Source: Pseudomonas ovata
GTDB taxonomy: Bacteria > Pseudomonadota > Gammaproteobacteria > Pseudomonadales > Pseudomonadaceae
DNA: 64,000 nt
Direction: 5' to 3'
Assembly (NCBI RefSeq): GCF_003131185.1
Contig: NZ_QFFU01000021.1
Coordinates: 48,493-112,492, forward strand
Under the pieces are notes generated by a model. It worked only from the letters and a program-made list of their open reading frames with translations, ran no database searches and had not been told where the DNA came from. A program made the position numbers and the translations under genes. How positions within the stretch are numbered: position 1 is the stretch's first letter; each line of letters opens with the position of its first letter. Shown here in pieces: positions 19,427-28,951 of the stretch.

Positions 19427-19969
19427 TTAGTCGCGGTCGCCGGTCAGCCATTGCAGCTGCACTTCGTGCTGGCCACGGTCGTCGGTGACGAAGATCGTGC
19501 CGTCGCTGATCATCACGTCCCACTTGATGACCCGTGGCATGTCTTTGGACAGGATATCCAGCGCTTCTTGCGGCACCGCGGCGATATGAACGTTTTTCAG
19601 GTTTTTCGCCACCGGCACCACCTTGCCTTCCCACACGCGCAGGCTGCCGTAGGCCAGCAGGCTGGTGCGCTCGGTGCGGCGCGAGCACCAGGTCAGGCGG
19701 TCGGCATCGGGCTGGCCGACTTCGATCCAGTGCAGCACGCGGTCATCCAGGCTTTTTTCCCACAGGGCCGGTTCGTCTACATCAGACAGGCCGCGACCGA
19801 ATGCCAGTTGCTCGTCGTACCAGAGGGCGTAGGCCAGCAGGCGCACCGTCATGCGCTCTTCGGTTTCCGAAGGGTGACGGGCAATGGTCTGCTTGACGCT
19901 TTCATAGACGCTGCGGTCCAGGTCGGTCAGGTTGAGTTCGAATTTGTACGTCGTCGACGGCTGAGCCAT
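19427..19969 (-). CDS. yaeQ: YaeQ family protein
   Basis: A 180-residue protein matching YaeQ in length and sequence, starting MAQPSTTYKFELNLTDLDR at ATG 19969 (an upstream frame extension lacks family similarity). YaeQ has a PD-(D/E)xK-like fold. The conserved acidic and Lys positions are visible in WIEVGQPDADRL and the following region. Its biochemical role is unsettled; E. coli YaeQ was linked to suppression of rfaH loss. It is likely the first gene of a yaeQ-recJ unit. Confidence 0.9.
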   Translation of the reverse strand: MAQPSTTYKFELNLTDLDRSVYESVKQTIARHPSETEERMTVRLLAYALWYDEQLAFGRGLSDVDEPALWEKSLDDRVLHWIEVGQPDADRLTWCSRRTERTSLLAYGSLRVWEGKVVPVAKNLKNVHIAAVPQEALDILSKDMPRVIKWDVMISDGTIFVTDDRGQHEVQLQWLTGDRD

Positions 19970-20160
19970 GAACGGGCTTCCAGGACAGGATAAAGCCGGC
20001 AAGTCTACCCGATGCGGGGCGGCGTAACGACATTGACTGGCCTGTACAGCCGACCATTGGCTATTTCACCGGCATTGGTTGCGGCCAAGGGCCATAAGAC
20101 TGAAAATCCGTTAGCCTGACGAGCACTCCGGATCACTTTGCCCGAGGATGAGTTCGACGT

Positions 20161-21045
20161 ATGTGTTTTCGCGCCTCGCCCCTTTTGCACCGGTACCTGG
20201 TGACCCGCCTGCTGGCCCTGGCATTCTGTGCGCTGCCTGCCACAGGCCAGGCCAGGGACACCTTGACCTGGCTGCTGCGCGACATGGCACCGGTGACCAT
20301 TTTTTCCGGTCCCGACCAGGGCCAAGGCGCCATCGACCGACTCATGCCGATCCTGATCGCGCACATGCCCGAATACGACCATGTGCTGATGCGCGTCAAC
20401 CGGGCCCGTGGTCTGCAAATGCTCAATGAACCCAACTTCACCTGCGACCCGACGCTGCTGTGGACCGCCGAAAGAGCCAAAAAAATCATCTTTTCCATTC
20501 CCACCTATGCGGTGTTCAGCAATGGGTTGATCGTGCGCAAGGATGATCTTTCGTTGTTCACACCGTTCATTGCCGACCGGCATGTCGACCTGCAGGCGCT
20601 GCTGGCCAGCAAGACGGTCAAGGTCGGTGTAGTCGCCGAACGCAGCTATGGCCCGGTGATCGACGCGATCCTCCAGCAGACCGTGCCTGACGAATTGAAC
20701 CTGCATTACGGCAACGATGCGATCGGCAGCCTGTTGCAGATGCAGCGGCTGGGGCGCCTGCAGGCCATGATCAGCTACTGGCCCGAAGCACGTTACCAGG
20801 CACATCAACAGGGGATTCGCGAGAGCGAGCTGGTGTTCCTGCCGGTCAAGGACACGCCCAAGTACCAGTTCACTCATATCGGCTGCTCGGACACCGAGCA
20901 AGGCCGCCAGGCGATGGCCATCATCAACCGGGAAATGCGGGTGCTGCGCGAGCAATACCTGGTGGGCTTCTACGCCCAGTGGCTGGACGAACAGAAACGC
21001 GCGGAGTACCTGGAAGACGCCAAGACCTTCTTTATTGACAAATAA
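20161..21045 (+). CDS. Periplasmic substrate-binding-like protein (TIGR02285 type)
   Basis: A 294-residue exported protein. It begins with a signal peptide (MCFRASPLLHRYLVTRLLALAFCALPATGQA, cleaved near residue 31) and continues with a single bacterial solute-binding protein fold (TLTWLLRDMAPVTIF, then KVGVVAERSYGPVID). It resembles the TIGR02285 group, SBP_bac_3 relatives found singly in Pseudomonas with no ABC permease nearby. None is present here either, so it may act as a sensor or chaperone rather than a transporter component. GAGG lies upstream of the ATG with long spacing. Confidence 0.72.
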   Translation: MCFRASPLLHRYLVTRLLALAFCALPATGQARDTLTWLLRDMAPVTIFSGPDQGQGAIDRLMPILIAHMPEYDHVLMRVNRARGLQMLNEPNFTCDPTLLWTAERAKKIIFSIPTYAVFSNGLIVRKDDLSLFTPFIADRHVDLQALLASKTVKVGVVAERSYGPVIDAILQQTVPDELNLHYGNDAIGSLLQMQRLGRLQAMISYWPEARYQAHQQGIRESELVFLPVKDTPKYQFTHIGCSDTEQGRQAMAIINREMRVLREQYLVGFYAQWLDEQKRAEYLEDAKTFFIDK

Positions 21046-21055
21046 AGGGTGCCGG

Positions 21056-21080
21056 ACAAAAGAAACCCCGAACAGCGGGG
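21056..21080 (-). terminator. Probable terminator for the DUF3509 gene
   Basis: The minus strand reads CCCCG-CTGTT-CGGGG followed by TTTCTTTTG, a short GC hairpin with a T-rich tail. It lies downstream of the minus-strand gene ending at 21215 and just after the plus-strand gene ending at 21045. Confidence 0.6.
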
Positions 21081-21214
21081 ATGACTGATCGGGGTAAACC
21101 TTGGCTTGTGGCCAGGATGGCCGGCATCGAACATCGGAGCAAAATGATCGAACCTGCCGTACCTGGTCTGAACCCTGGATCCGGCAAAGGTTCCTGGCCG
21201 CCGTCGTGGCGGTG

Positions 21215-21511
21215 CTACAGAAAAGCCGATGAAGCCGAAAACGGGCGGTGGGCGGCAACATGGCGCATGGCGGCGATCATGCAGGGCTCGATGCGCCCTT
21301 CGACGACCAGCAGGTCGCGATGCAGACCGTCGACCACGTCGGTCAACTGAAACTTGTCGCGCAACTGATCGGCGCTGAAACGGCGCTCGATGACGGTGAC
21401 ACCGGCAGCATTCTTCAGGGTTACCAGACGTTCGCCTTTGGAACCGGCAGGCCCGAGGCTGGCCTGGTACGGTGACAGCGCTTCACTTAGCAGCAAGCTG
21501 ATATTTTCCAT
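21215..21511 (-). CDS. DUF3509 domain protein
   Basis: A 98-residue small cytoplasmic protein. The arrangement LLLSEALSPYQASLGPAG, then VTLKNAAGVTVIERRFSADQL and a helix GLHRDLLVVEG, is that of DUF3509 (PF12021-like), a family practically restricted to Pseudomonas and of unknown function. It has no signal peptide or membrane segment. It is a single gene with its own likely terminator. Confidence 0.75.
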   Translation of the reverse strand: MENISLLLSEALSPYQASLGPAGSKGERLVTLKNAAGVTVIERRFSADQLRDKFQLTDVVDGLHRDLLVVEGRIEPCMIAAMRHVAAHRPFSASSAFL

Positions 21512-21662
21512 CTAGTTCACCACTCAACAGGTTGAATGCAAAGGTGCTTATCAATGACCTGCGCCCGGCCCGGAAAGTTCTGACAGCCGTGCGTAAAGCA
21601 GTCAATGCTCTGGAGCATGCCTATGGAATGTGACAGAGAGAAAGACTGGGCGCAATGACCGG

Positions 21663-22892
21663 TTATTCAAGACGTATCCCGGGCAGCCACTGGCGGCGCG
21701 CGGCCATCCAGGCAAGCAACTCGTGCGGGCTCATGGGCCGGGCGATGAAGTAGCCCTGGACCGCGAGCGCGCCCAGTTCCAGCAGGCTGTGGAAGTCATC
21801 GAGGGTCTCGACGCCTTCGACCACCACCTCCATCGACAGGCGTCGGGCCATGAACAGGGCTCCCGCCACCACCGCCGACTGGCGCGGGTCTTCACCCATG
21901 CCACGGACGAACTCGGCGGGAATCTTCAGCTCACAAAAAGGCAGTTGCAGCAGCCGCTGGATGTTCGAGGCCCCGGTCCCGAAATCATCGATCGACAAGC
22001 GGCAACCCTTGATGCGCAGGCGCAACAATTCATGCAACGGCCAGTCCCCGCCTTGCCCGGCCTGGTGCTCGAGGATCTCCAGGGTCAAGAGGTCCGGTGC
22101 CAGGCGATGATGAGCCAGCCGTTGCAGGACCTGCCGGGCAAAACCTGGCTGTTCCAGCACGCAGGGCGCGATATTGACGGCCACCGGCAAGGCCTTGCCG
22201 CGCTCGTCACGGACCTGGGCCGACAATTGCAGTGCCAGTTCCAGTACCCGCCAAGTCAGGGGGGCCAACAGGCCGGCGCGTTCTAACGCCGGCATGAAGC
22301 TGCCGGGACTCAGCAGCCCGTGCTGCGGGTGTTGCCAGCGCACCAGGGCCTCGACCCCCAGCAGGGCGCCCTCCAGGCTGACCTTGGGCTGAAAGTACGC
22401 CACCCATTGTTCCACCGGCGGCGCGCCGCCCGCCTGGCTGAACAGGGTTGCGCATTCGATGTGCACCGGCAGGCCGGCCGGGGGCTCAAGCCTGTCCATC
22501 GCCTCCTCATGGCGTAGGTAAGCCTCGAGCAGCGCACGCACTGACGCGGCCGATGCCGGCTTGCGCAGGCAGCCCAGCACCTCGATGCCGCGCTGGCGGG
22601 CCAGCCGCGCGACACTGTCCTGAACCTCGGCGGGCGCACTGCTGAGCACGATCAGTGAGCGCGCCTGACGCGTCTCGATCAGGTGATCGATCAACGCCAG
22701 GCCGTCTGCCCCGTCCATCTGCAGATCGCAAATGGCGATGTCCACAGGTCCTCTGGCGCGCAACGAAGCGCAGGCCGCCGCCACGCTGTCGGCGGCCAGG
22801 ACCTGGAACACCTGATTGGCATTGAGCATCTGGTGCAGCGCCATGAGCTCGAAGGGATGGTCTTCGAGAATCAGTACCTTGAGTGAATGCAC
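21663..22892 (-). CDS. REC-EAL response regulator (RocR-like), putative c-di-GMP phosphodiesterase
   Basis: A 409-residue regulator. Residues 1-120 form a receiver (VLILEDHPFEL; phospho-Asp in IAICDLQMDGADG). Residues about 160-400 form an EAL domain with EALVRWQHP, IDDFGTG, the catalytic Lys region ELKIPAEF, VVEGVET and VQGYFIARPM. The usual E-x-T-E motif reads EILEH. Most metal ligands are in place, so phosphodiesterase activity is plausible. The architecture equals RocR of P. aeruginosa. Its start is 33 bases past the stop of the upstream sensor gene on the same strand, so the two are an operon and presumably partners. Confidence 0.88.
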   Translation of the reverse strand: MHSLKVLILEDHPFELMALHQMLNANQVFQVLAADSVAAACASLRARGPVDIAICDLQMDGADGLALIDHLIETRQARSLIVLSSAPAEVQDSVARLARQRGIEVLGCLRKPASAASVRALLEAYLRHEEAMDRLEPPAGLPVHIECATLFSQAGGAPPVEQWVAYFQPKVSLEGALLGVEALVRWQHPQHGLLSPGSFMPALERAGLLAPLTWRVLELALQLSAQVRDERGKALPVAVNIAPCVLEQPGFARQVLQRLAHHRLAPDLLTLEILEHQAGQGGDWPLHELLRLRIKGCRLSIDDFGTGASNIQRLLQLPFCELKIPAEFVRGMGEDPRQSAVVAGALFMARRLSMEVVVEGVETLDDFHSLLELGALAVQGYFIARPMSPHELLAWMAARRQWLPGIRLE

Positions 22893-22925
22893 AGGCAGGT
22901 CTCCGCAGGTCGCCAGCGTCGGGTG

Positions 22926-25097
22926 TCAGGAAAGGTCATTGTTGTCGTTGAGATGAGGCTCGTGCGCAACCGGTGCGGCCTGGACACCGGCGCTGCACCC
23001 GGTGAGATCCACCCAGCCACCGATCAGCCCTTGCAACTGCCCGTCGGCACCGAGAAACGGCGTGCTCCACTGCCGTACTTCGACACGCCGGCCGGACAAC
23101 TCCAGCACCCGGTCGGTGAATACTGGCTGGCGCTTCTCAAGCAGGTGCAGGTAATCGTCATGCATCTGCCTGGCCACGCTACCCGGCAGCAGGTCAGTAT
23201 CGATCAGACGGCGCCCGAGCATGTGTTCGATGCTGATGCCCAGGCAGGTTTCGTAATGGTGATTGCACGCCAGCAATCGCCCTTGCCGGTCACGGACATA
23301 AAGCGGCATTGGCAGGCCATCGAACAATGCCTGCCTGAACGCCAATTGATCGTTGAGCCGGGCCTCAGCCTGCTGGCGCAGGCGCATCTGGACCTTGAGC
23401 CGGCTGCGCCAGGCCAGCGAGACCAGGCCCAGCAACACCACCAGGGTCAGGGTCCACACCATCCACGCAGGCGCACGACTCCATAACGACGGCTGGGGCA
23501 GCATCGTGCCCAGCCATTTCAGGCGTATCGAGCGCATTTCGGCCACGGGAAACTCCTCCAGGGCCTTGTTGAGGATGCTCAGCAGTTCGGGCTGCGACTT
23601 GATCACCGAAAAGCGATCGGCTGACCATTTGCCGTCGACGCTGCGCCCGGGCTTGAGCTTGCCGGGCGCAAACAGCCAGGCTCCAGCCTCGTTCTGGATG
23701 GTCGCGTCGGCCTGGCCGTTTTCCACCAGTTCACGCGCCTGCACGTAGGTGTCCACGAGGCGCAGTTCGATAGCCGGATAGTGGCGGCGGATGTCGTCTT
23801 CAAGTGCATGGCGGGCCGGCAAGGCCAGCACCTGGCCTGCCAGATCGGCCAGGCTGGTGGGCGACGCCTGTCCGGTGCGCGTCACGAACACCCAGTTACT
23901 GCCGCCAAAGGAATAGGTGAAATTGAGAAACTGCTTGCGCCGGGCGTTCTCGGCCAGTGTGGTATTCATGTCGGCCAGGCCATTGCGCAGGGCATCCATG
24001 CTGGCCTGGGTAGAAGGCATGGGCCGATAGACGAACTGCAGGCCGGTCATGCGCGAGACCCGCGCCAGCACGTCGACATTGAGCCCCACCCAGTGGCCAT
24101 GGGTGTCACGATAGATATACGGGGGGTGCTCACTGGTGGCGACCGTCACCTGTGGGTGCCTGGCCAGCCAGCGTCGCTCTGCGCCGCTCAGGGTGATGCG
24201 CTGGCCGGAAGCATCCGGCCCCAGCCCGGATGTCCAGCGCACCTGTATCTCGCGTTCCAGCGCCAGTTCGAGGCCGATCAGGGCCTTATCGACCAGCTCG
24301 CGCAGGCGTTGGTCGTCCTCGCGCAGGGCAAAGGCAAAGCCTGCCGATGGCAGCGCCGCTTCGAACAGGATCTGCAGGTTCAGGTAAGGCCGCATGGCCA
24401 GGTAGGCGCGCGCCACGATTTCATTGCCGATAAAGACATCCACCTCGCCCTGGACCAGGGCCTCCATGGCACTGTAGAGGTTCGGTGCCTGGATGATCTC
24501 GCTGTCCGGGTAGACCCGGTGCATGACCTCGGGGTTGGCATAGCCTTCGAGCACCACGATCTTCTTGCCGACCAGCCCCTGGGCGGGGATCAGGGGCTGG
24601 CCATGCCCGACCACCACGACCCGGTCAGACATGTAGGCCCTTGAAAACGTCAGTTCCGGCTCGCCCCGGTCAAAGCCATTGGCGCTGGTCAGCAGGTCGA
24701 TGCTGCCGGCGCGCAGGGCCTCGATGGCATCCTCGCGCTGGGCAAAACCCACCAGTTGCAGGGGGGTGTCCAGCCGGCGGCCGAGCAGGCTCAGGTAATC
24801 GGCGCTGACGCCCTGGTAGCGGTTGCCGTCGGTGGTGATGTCGATCGGTTCGTTATCGGCAATGGCGATGCCGACGCGCAAGGGCGTGTGCAGGTCCAGC
24901 CATTGGCGCTCGGCATCATCAAGCGCCAGCACGCCTGGGTCATCGAATGGCACGCCCAGCGTGAACGCCAGGCTTTGCACCGCACCGGCCGGTGCTACGA
25001 ACAGCACCATGAGCACCAGCGACAGCACACGCCATGCCTGCGCGACGGGCCCTGACGGGGTCTTGTGGAGGGGACGCTCCCTGCTTGCCTGTTTCAC
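22926..25097 (-). CDS. BvgS-like sensor with two periplasmic binding domains and PAS, lacking a kinase
   Basis: About 723 residues. I favour GTG 25097, which has GGAAGAG upstream; ATG 25121 is possible but has no Shine-Dalgarno. An N-terminal signal/anchor (RVLSLVLMVLFVAPAGAV) precedes two tandem SBP_bac_3 domains, about 60-290 and 300-530. A membrane segment follows (WMVWTLTLVVLLGLVSLAW, about 545-563), then a coil and a PAS domain (FRQALFDGLPMPLYVRDRQG). The protein stops soon after PAS with EPHLNDNNDLS. In BvgS/RocS-type proteins HisKA, HATPase, REC and HPT domains would follow; none exists here. Input is presumably a periplasmic small molecule, and output may pass to the adjacent REC-EAL protein. 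Whether this is a truncation or a genuine architecture is unresolved. Confidence 0.82.
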   Translation of the reverse strand: MKQASRERPLHKTPSGPVAQAWRVLSLVLMVLFVAPAGAVQSLAFTLGVPFDDPGVLALDDAERQWLDLHTPLRVGIAIADNEPIDITTDGNRYQGVSADYLSLLGRRLDTPLQLVGFAQREDAIEALRAGSIDLLTSANGFDRGEPELTFSRAYMSDRVVVVGHGQPLIPAQGLVGKKIVVLEGYANPEVMHRVYPDSEIIQAPNLYSAMEALVQGEVDVFIGNEIVARAYLAMRPYLNLQILFEAALPSAGFAFALREDDQRLRELVDKALIGLELALEREIQVRWTSGLGPDASGQRITLSGAERRWLARHPQVTVATSEHPPYIYRDTHGHWVGLNVDVLARVSRMTGLQFVYRPMPSTQASMDALRNGLADMNTTLAENARRKQFLNFTYSFGGSNWVFVTRTGQASPTSLADLAGQVLALPARHALEDDIRRHYPAIELRLVDTYVQARELVENGQADATIQNEAGAWLFAPGKLKPGRSVDGKWSADRFSVIKSQPELLSILNKALEEFPVAEMRSIRLKWLGTMLPQPSLWSRAPAWMVWTLTLVVLLGLVSLAWRSRLKVQMRLRQQAEARLNDQLAFRQALFDGLPMPLYVRDRQGRLLACNHHYETCLGISIEHMLGRRLIDTDLLPGSVARQMHDDYLHLLEKRQPVFTDRVLELSGRRVEVRQWSTPFLGADGQLQGLIGGWVDLTGCSAGVQAAPVAHEPHLNDNNDLS

Positions 25098-25143
25098 AAC
25101 CGCACACTCTTCCGAAATCATTCAACCGGCAGAGTTTGGCATG

Positions 25144-25176
25144 CAAAAACAGCAAGGCCCGCCGGGGGGCGGGCCT
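25144..25176 (-). terminator. Rho-independent terminator of thrC
   Basis: On the minus strand AGGCCCGCC-CCCC-GGCGGGCCT is followed by TGCTGTTTTT. It lies 24 bases beyond the thrC stop and separates thrC from the sensor gene. Confidence 0.8.
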
Positions 25177-25199
25177 CAAGTTGTTACACAACGATACCG

Positions 25200-26609
25200 T
25201 CAGAGCGGCTTGCCACGGTTACCGTGCTGGCTGACAAAGGCCTGTACGGCTTTGAGGTCGTTGGGCAGTACGGTGCAGCGTTCTTCGCGTTGGAACAAAT
25301 CAGAAAGATGTGCAGGTAGCTCGAGCGCTTTTCCTACACCAGCCTTCTCCACTGCCTCAGGGAATTTGACCGGGTGCGCCGTGCCCAGTATCACCATCGG
25401 GGTGTCCAGGCTGCGTCGGCATTCGCGCGCGGCCTTTACACCGATGGCGGTGTGGGGGTCGAGCACTTCGCCGGTGCGGGCAAAGACCTCGGCGATGGTG
25501 GCGCAGGTCTGCTCGTCGTCGACGGCCAGCGAATCGAACAGCTTGCGGGTTTCGGTCCAGCGCTCTTCGTCGACACTGAAGCCGCCACCCTGCTTGAAGT
25601 TGTCCATCAGTTCGGCGATGGCGGCGCCATTACGACCGTGCATGTCGAACAACAGGCGTTCGAAGTTCGACGAGACCATGATGTCCATCGACGGTGACAG
25701 GGTCGCGTGCAGGGTTTCCTTGACGTACTGGTTGCCGCTCATGAAGCGGTGCAGGATGTCGTTGCGGTTGGTGGCGACGATCAACTGGTTGACCGGCAGG
25801 CCCATGTTGCGCGCCAGGTAGCCGGCGAAGATATCGCCGAAGTTGCCGGTCGGCACCGAGAACGACACCGAACGCGCCGGGCCGCCGAGCTGCAGGGCGG
25901 CGTGGAAGTAGTAGACGATCTGGGCCATGATCCGCGCCCAGTTGATCGAGTTGACCGCCACCAGGCGCGTGCCCTTGAGGAAACCCTGGTCGGCAAAGCT
26001 GGCCTTGACCATTTCCTGGCAGTCGTCGAAGTTGCCTTCGATGGCGATGTTATGGATGTTGTCGCCCATGATGGTGGTCATCTGGCGACGCTGGACATCC
26101 GAGACGCGCTTGTTCGGGTGCAGGATAAAGATGTCGACGTTGTCGCAGCGACGGCAGCCTTCGATGGCCGCCGAGCCGGTGTCGCCCGAGGTGGCGCCGA
26201 TGATCACTACGCGCTCGCCGCGCTTGGCCAGCATGTGGTCGAGCAGGCGACCGAGCAGTTGCAGGGCAAAATCCTTGAACGCCAGGGTCGGGCCGTGAAA
26301 CAGCTCCAGCACCCACTCGTTGTTGTCGAGCTGACGCAACGGGGCGACGGCGCTATGGGCGAACACGCCATAGGTTTCTTCGAGGATCTTCTTGAAGTCG
26401 GCATCGCTGATGCTGCCGGCCACGAAGGGACGCATCACCCGGAACGCCAGCTCGTGATACGGCAGGCCGGCCCAGGAGGCGATTTCTTCCTGGGTGAAGC
26501 GCGGCAGGTTTTCCGGTACATAGAGGCCGCCGTCGCTGGCGAGACCTGCGAGCAGCACGTCTTCGAAGTTCAACGCCGGCGCTTTGCCACGGGTACTGAT
26601 ATAACGCAT
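25200..26609 (-). CDS. thrC: Threonine synthase
   Basis: A 469-residue PLP enzyme that converts O-phosphohomoserine to threonine, the last step of threonine synthesis. The start MRYISTRGKAPALNFEDV (ATG 26609) is typical. The PLP lysine lies in LAFKDFALQ, and the phosphate-binding region is GATSGDTGSAA. It follows hom by 91 bases on the same strand, giving a hom-thrC unit with a terminator after thrC. Confidence 0.97.
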   Translation of the reverse strand: MRYISTRGKAPALNFEDVLLAGLASDGGLYVPENLPRFTQEEIASWAGLPYHELAFRVMRPFVAGSISDADFKKILEETYGVFAHSAVAPLRQLDNNEWVLELFHGPTLAFKDFALQLLGRLLDHMLAKRGERVVIIGATSGDTGSAAIEGCRRCDNVDIFILHPNKRVSDVQRRQMTTIMGDNIHNIAIEGNFDDCQEMVKASFADQGFLKGTRLVAVNSINWARIMAQIVYYFHAALQLGGPARSVSFSVPTGNFGDIFAGYLARNMGLPVNQLIVATNRNDILHRFMSGNQYVKETLHATLSPSMDIMVSSNFERLLFDMHGRNGAAIAELMDNFKQGGGFSVDEERWTETRKLFDSLAVDDEQTCATIAEVFARTGEVLDPHTAIGVKAARECRRSLDTPMVILGTAHPVKFPEAVEKAGVGKALELPAHLSDLFQREERCTVLPNDLKAVQAFVSQHGNRGKPL

Positions 26610-26700
26610 TTTTTTCAAACCTTTGGTTTGAGCGGCAAGCCTCAAGCGATAAGCCATACGTCAGAGCGATACCCGCTCGGCTTGCCGCTTGCCGCTGCTC

Positions 26701-28005
26701 TTAGTTGAGGTGTTCGACGCGGATACGAACCACCGGGCCTACGACGTCCTGCAAGGCTTCCAGGGCCTGGATGGCGTCATTGATACGCTGCTCGACCACA
26801 CGGTGGGTCAGCAGGATCATCGGCACCAGGCCATCCTGTTCTTCGACCTCTTTCTGCATGATCGATTCGATGTTGATGCCGCGCTCGGACAGGATGCTTG
26901 CCACCTGGGCGAGCACGCCCGGGTGGTCCTTGCCCTGGATGCGCAGGTAGTAGGCGCTTTCGCAGGCCTCGATCGGCAGGATCGGGTGCGCCGACAGCGA
27001 ATCGGGCTGGAAGGCCAGGTGCGGCACGCGGTTGGTCGGGTCCGAAGTCATGGCCCGCACCACGTCCACCAGGTCGGCGATCACCGACGACGCGGTCGGC
27101 TCCATGCCGGCACCGGCACCGTAGAACAGGGTCGAGCCCGAGGCATCGCCGTTGACCATGACCGCGTTCATCACGCCGTTGACGTTGGCGATCAGGCGAT
27201 CGGCCGGGATCAGCGTCGGGTGCACGCGCAGTTCGATGCCCTGCTCGGTGCTGCGCGCCACGCCCAGGTGCTTGATGCGGTAGCCCAGGGCTTCGGCGTA
27301 GTTCACATCGGCCGTGGTCAGTTTGGTGATGCCTTCGGTGTAGGCCTTGTCGAACTGCAGCGGAATACCAAAGGCAATGGAGGCCAGGATGGTCAGCTTG
27401 TGCGCGGCGTCGATGCCTTCGACGTCGAAGGTCGGGTCGACTTCGGCATAACCCAGCGCCTGCGCTTCGGCCAGCACGTCCGGAAAGGTACGGCCTTTTT
27501 CGCGCATTTCGGTGAGGATGAAGTTGCCGGTGCCGTTGATGATGCCGGCCACCCAGTTGATGCGGTTGGCCGACAGGCCTTCACGGATGGCCTTGATCAC
27601 CGGGATGCCGCCGGCCACTGCGGCTTCGAAGGCGACGATGACGCCCTTCTCGCGGGCACGGGCAAAGATTTCGTTGCCGTGCACGGCAATCAGCGCCTTG
27701 TTGGCGGTGACCACATGCTTGCCATTGTCGATGGCCTTGAGCACCAGCTCGCGGGCGACGGTGTAGCCGCCGATCAGCTCGACGACCACGTCGATCTCAG
27801 GGTTGCCGGCCACCTCGAATACATCGGTGGTGGTCGCAATACCGGTGATCTGGCAATTGGGGTTTGGTGTACGAACTGCAATCTGCGCGACTTCGATGCC
27901 ACGCCCGGCACGGCGGGCGATTTCCTCGGCGTTGCGCTGAAGCACGTTGAAGGTACCGCCACCGACGGTACCCAGCCCACAAATGCCTACTTTGACCGGT
28001 TTCAC
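26701..28005 (-). CDS. hom: Homoserine dehydrogenase
   Basis: A 434-residue NAD(P)-dependent enzyme that reduces aspartate semialdehyde to homoserine. It starts at a GTG (28005) with GGGGAG 7-8 bases upstream. It shows a Rossmann motif (GICGLGTVGGGTFNVL), the catalytic homoserine dehydrogenase domain (GIINGTGNFILTEM), and a C-terminal ACT domain (HPGVLAQVASILSERGINIE) that normally gives threonine feedback control. It is followed by thrC. No leader-peptide attenuator is evident upstream; the dsbC terminator lies there. Confidence 0.97.
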   Translation of the reverse strand: MKPVKVGICGLGTVGGGTFNVLQRNAEEIARRAGRGIEVAQIAVRTPNPNCQITGIATTTDVFEVAGNPEIDVVVELIGGYTVARELVLKAIDNGKHVVTANKALIAVHGNEIFARAREKGVIVAFEAAVAGGIPVIKAIREGLSANRINWVAGIINGTGNFILTEMREKGRTFPDVLAEAQALGYAEVDPTFDVEGIDAAHKLTILASIAFGIPLQFDKAYTEGITKLTTADVNYAEALGYRIKHLGVARSTEQGIELRVHPTLIPADRLIANVNGVMNAVMVNGDASGSTLFYGAGAGMEPTASSVIADLVDVVRAMTSDPTNRVPHLAFQPDSLSAHPILPIEACESAYYLRIQGKDHPGVLAQVASILSERGINIESIMQKEVEEQDGLVPMILLTHRVVEQRINDAIQALEALQDVVGPVVRIRVEHLN

Positions 28006-28047
28006 TGATGAACTCCCCGTAGAACAGCCGCCTGGAGGACGACCGCG

Positions 28048-28077
28048 AAAAAACAGCGGCACGCAGACCGTGCCGCT
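28048..28077 (-). terminator. Rho-independent terminator of dsbC
   Basis: On the minus strand AGCGGCACG-GTCTG-CGTGCCGCT is followed by GTTTTTT. It is 10 bases past the dsbC stop and upstream of hom. Confidence 0.88.
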
Positions 28078-28086
28078 AAAAATGGA

Positions 28087-28827
28087 TTATTTGGCGCCCA
28101 GGGCCAGTTTGGCCACCTGAGCGGCCGGCTGGTAACCCGGGATCACCTGGCCGTCGGCCAGGACAATGGCCGGTGTGCCGTTGACGCCGATCGACTGGCC
28201 GATCTGGAATTGCTTGCCCACCGGGTTATCGCACTTGGCCGCCTTGATGTCCTTGCCCTCGACCATCTGGTCCATGGCCGCCTTGCGGTCCTTGGAGCAC
28301 CAGACCGCCTGCAACTGCTGGTCGCCCGGCGAACCCAGGCCCTGACGCGGGAAGGCCACGTAGCGCACTTCGACGCCCAGCTTGTTCAACTGGCCGACTT
28401 CTTCATGCAGCTTGTGGCAGTACGGACAGGTGGTGTCGGTAAAGACGGTGATGTGCGACTTGGTTTCACCCACGGCCGGGTAAATGACCATGTCGGCGGT
28501 TGCAATGCCATTGATGGTCTTGGCAATGGCCAGGCGCTCGGTTTTTTCGGTCAGGTTGACCGGCTTGCCGTTCTGGATCTGGAACAGGTAGCCCTGCACC
28601 ACGAACTGGCCGTCGGCACTGGCATACAGCACACGGCCGCCCTTGAGCTTGACTTCGTAGAGCCCGCCCAGCGGGCTGGCGGCGATGCTTTCGACCGGCA
28701 GTTCCAGCTCGAGGGTGTCGAGGGTCTTGCGAATGGCCTGTTCGGCCCCGGCATCGGCCTGGGCAAACACGCTGAAGGTACTGGCCAGCGCGACAACGAT
28801 GGCGGCAAGAAACGAAGGAACGCGCAT
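28087..28827 (-). CDS. dsbC: Thiol:disulfide interchange protein DsbC
   Basis: A 246-residue periplasmic disulfide isomerase. The ATG at 28827 has AGGAG five bases upstream and opens a signal peptide (MRVPSFLAAIVVALASTFSVFA). An N-terminal dimerisation domain is followed by a thioredoxin fold with the active site TTCPYCHKL and the cis-Pro loop NGTPAIV. A second Cys pair (VWCSKD, AAKCDN) matches DsbC. It is reduced by DsbD and reshuffles wrong disulfides. The gene lies between xerD and hom, the order usual in pseudomonads. Confidence 0.95.
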   Translation of the reverse strand: MRVPSFLAAIVVALASTFSVFAQADAGAEQAIRKTLDTLELELPVESIAASPLGGLYEVKLKGGRVLYASADGQFVVQGYLFQIQNGKPVNLTEKTERLAIAKTINGIATADMVIYPAVGETKSHITVFTDTTCPYCHKLHEEVGQLNKLGVEVRYVAFPRQGLGSPGDQQLQAVWCSKDRKAAMDQMVEGKDIKAAKCDNPVGKQFQIGQSIGVNGTPAIVLADGQVIPGYQPAAQVAKLALGAK

Positions 28828-28951
28828 GAAAACTCCTATGACGACGGGCAGAGCCGAGGCCTTGCTGCGCCGTAGCGCCTGCCTCGCTCTGTGAAACCGG
28901 CAAAGACTATCACATAAGCCCGCCAACACGGACCCGGACTGTCGGGCAAAA

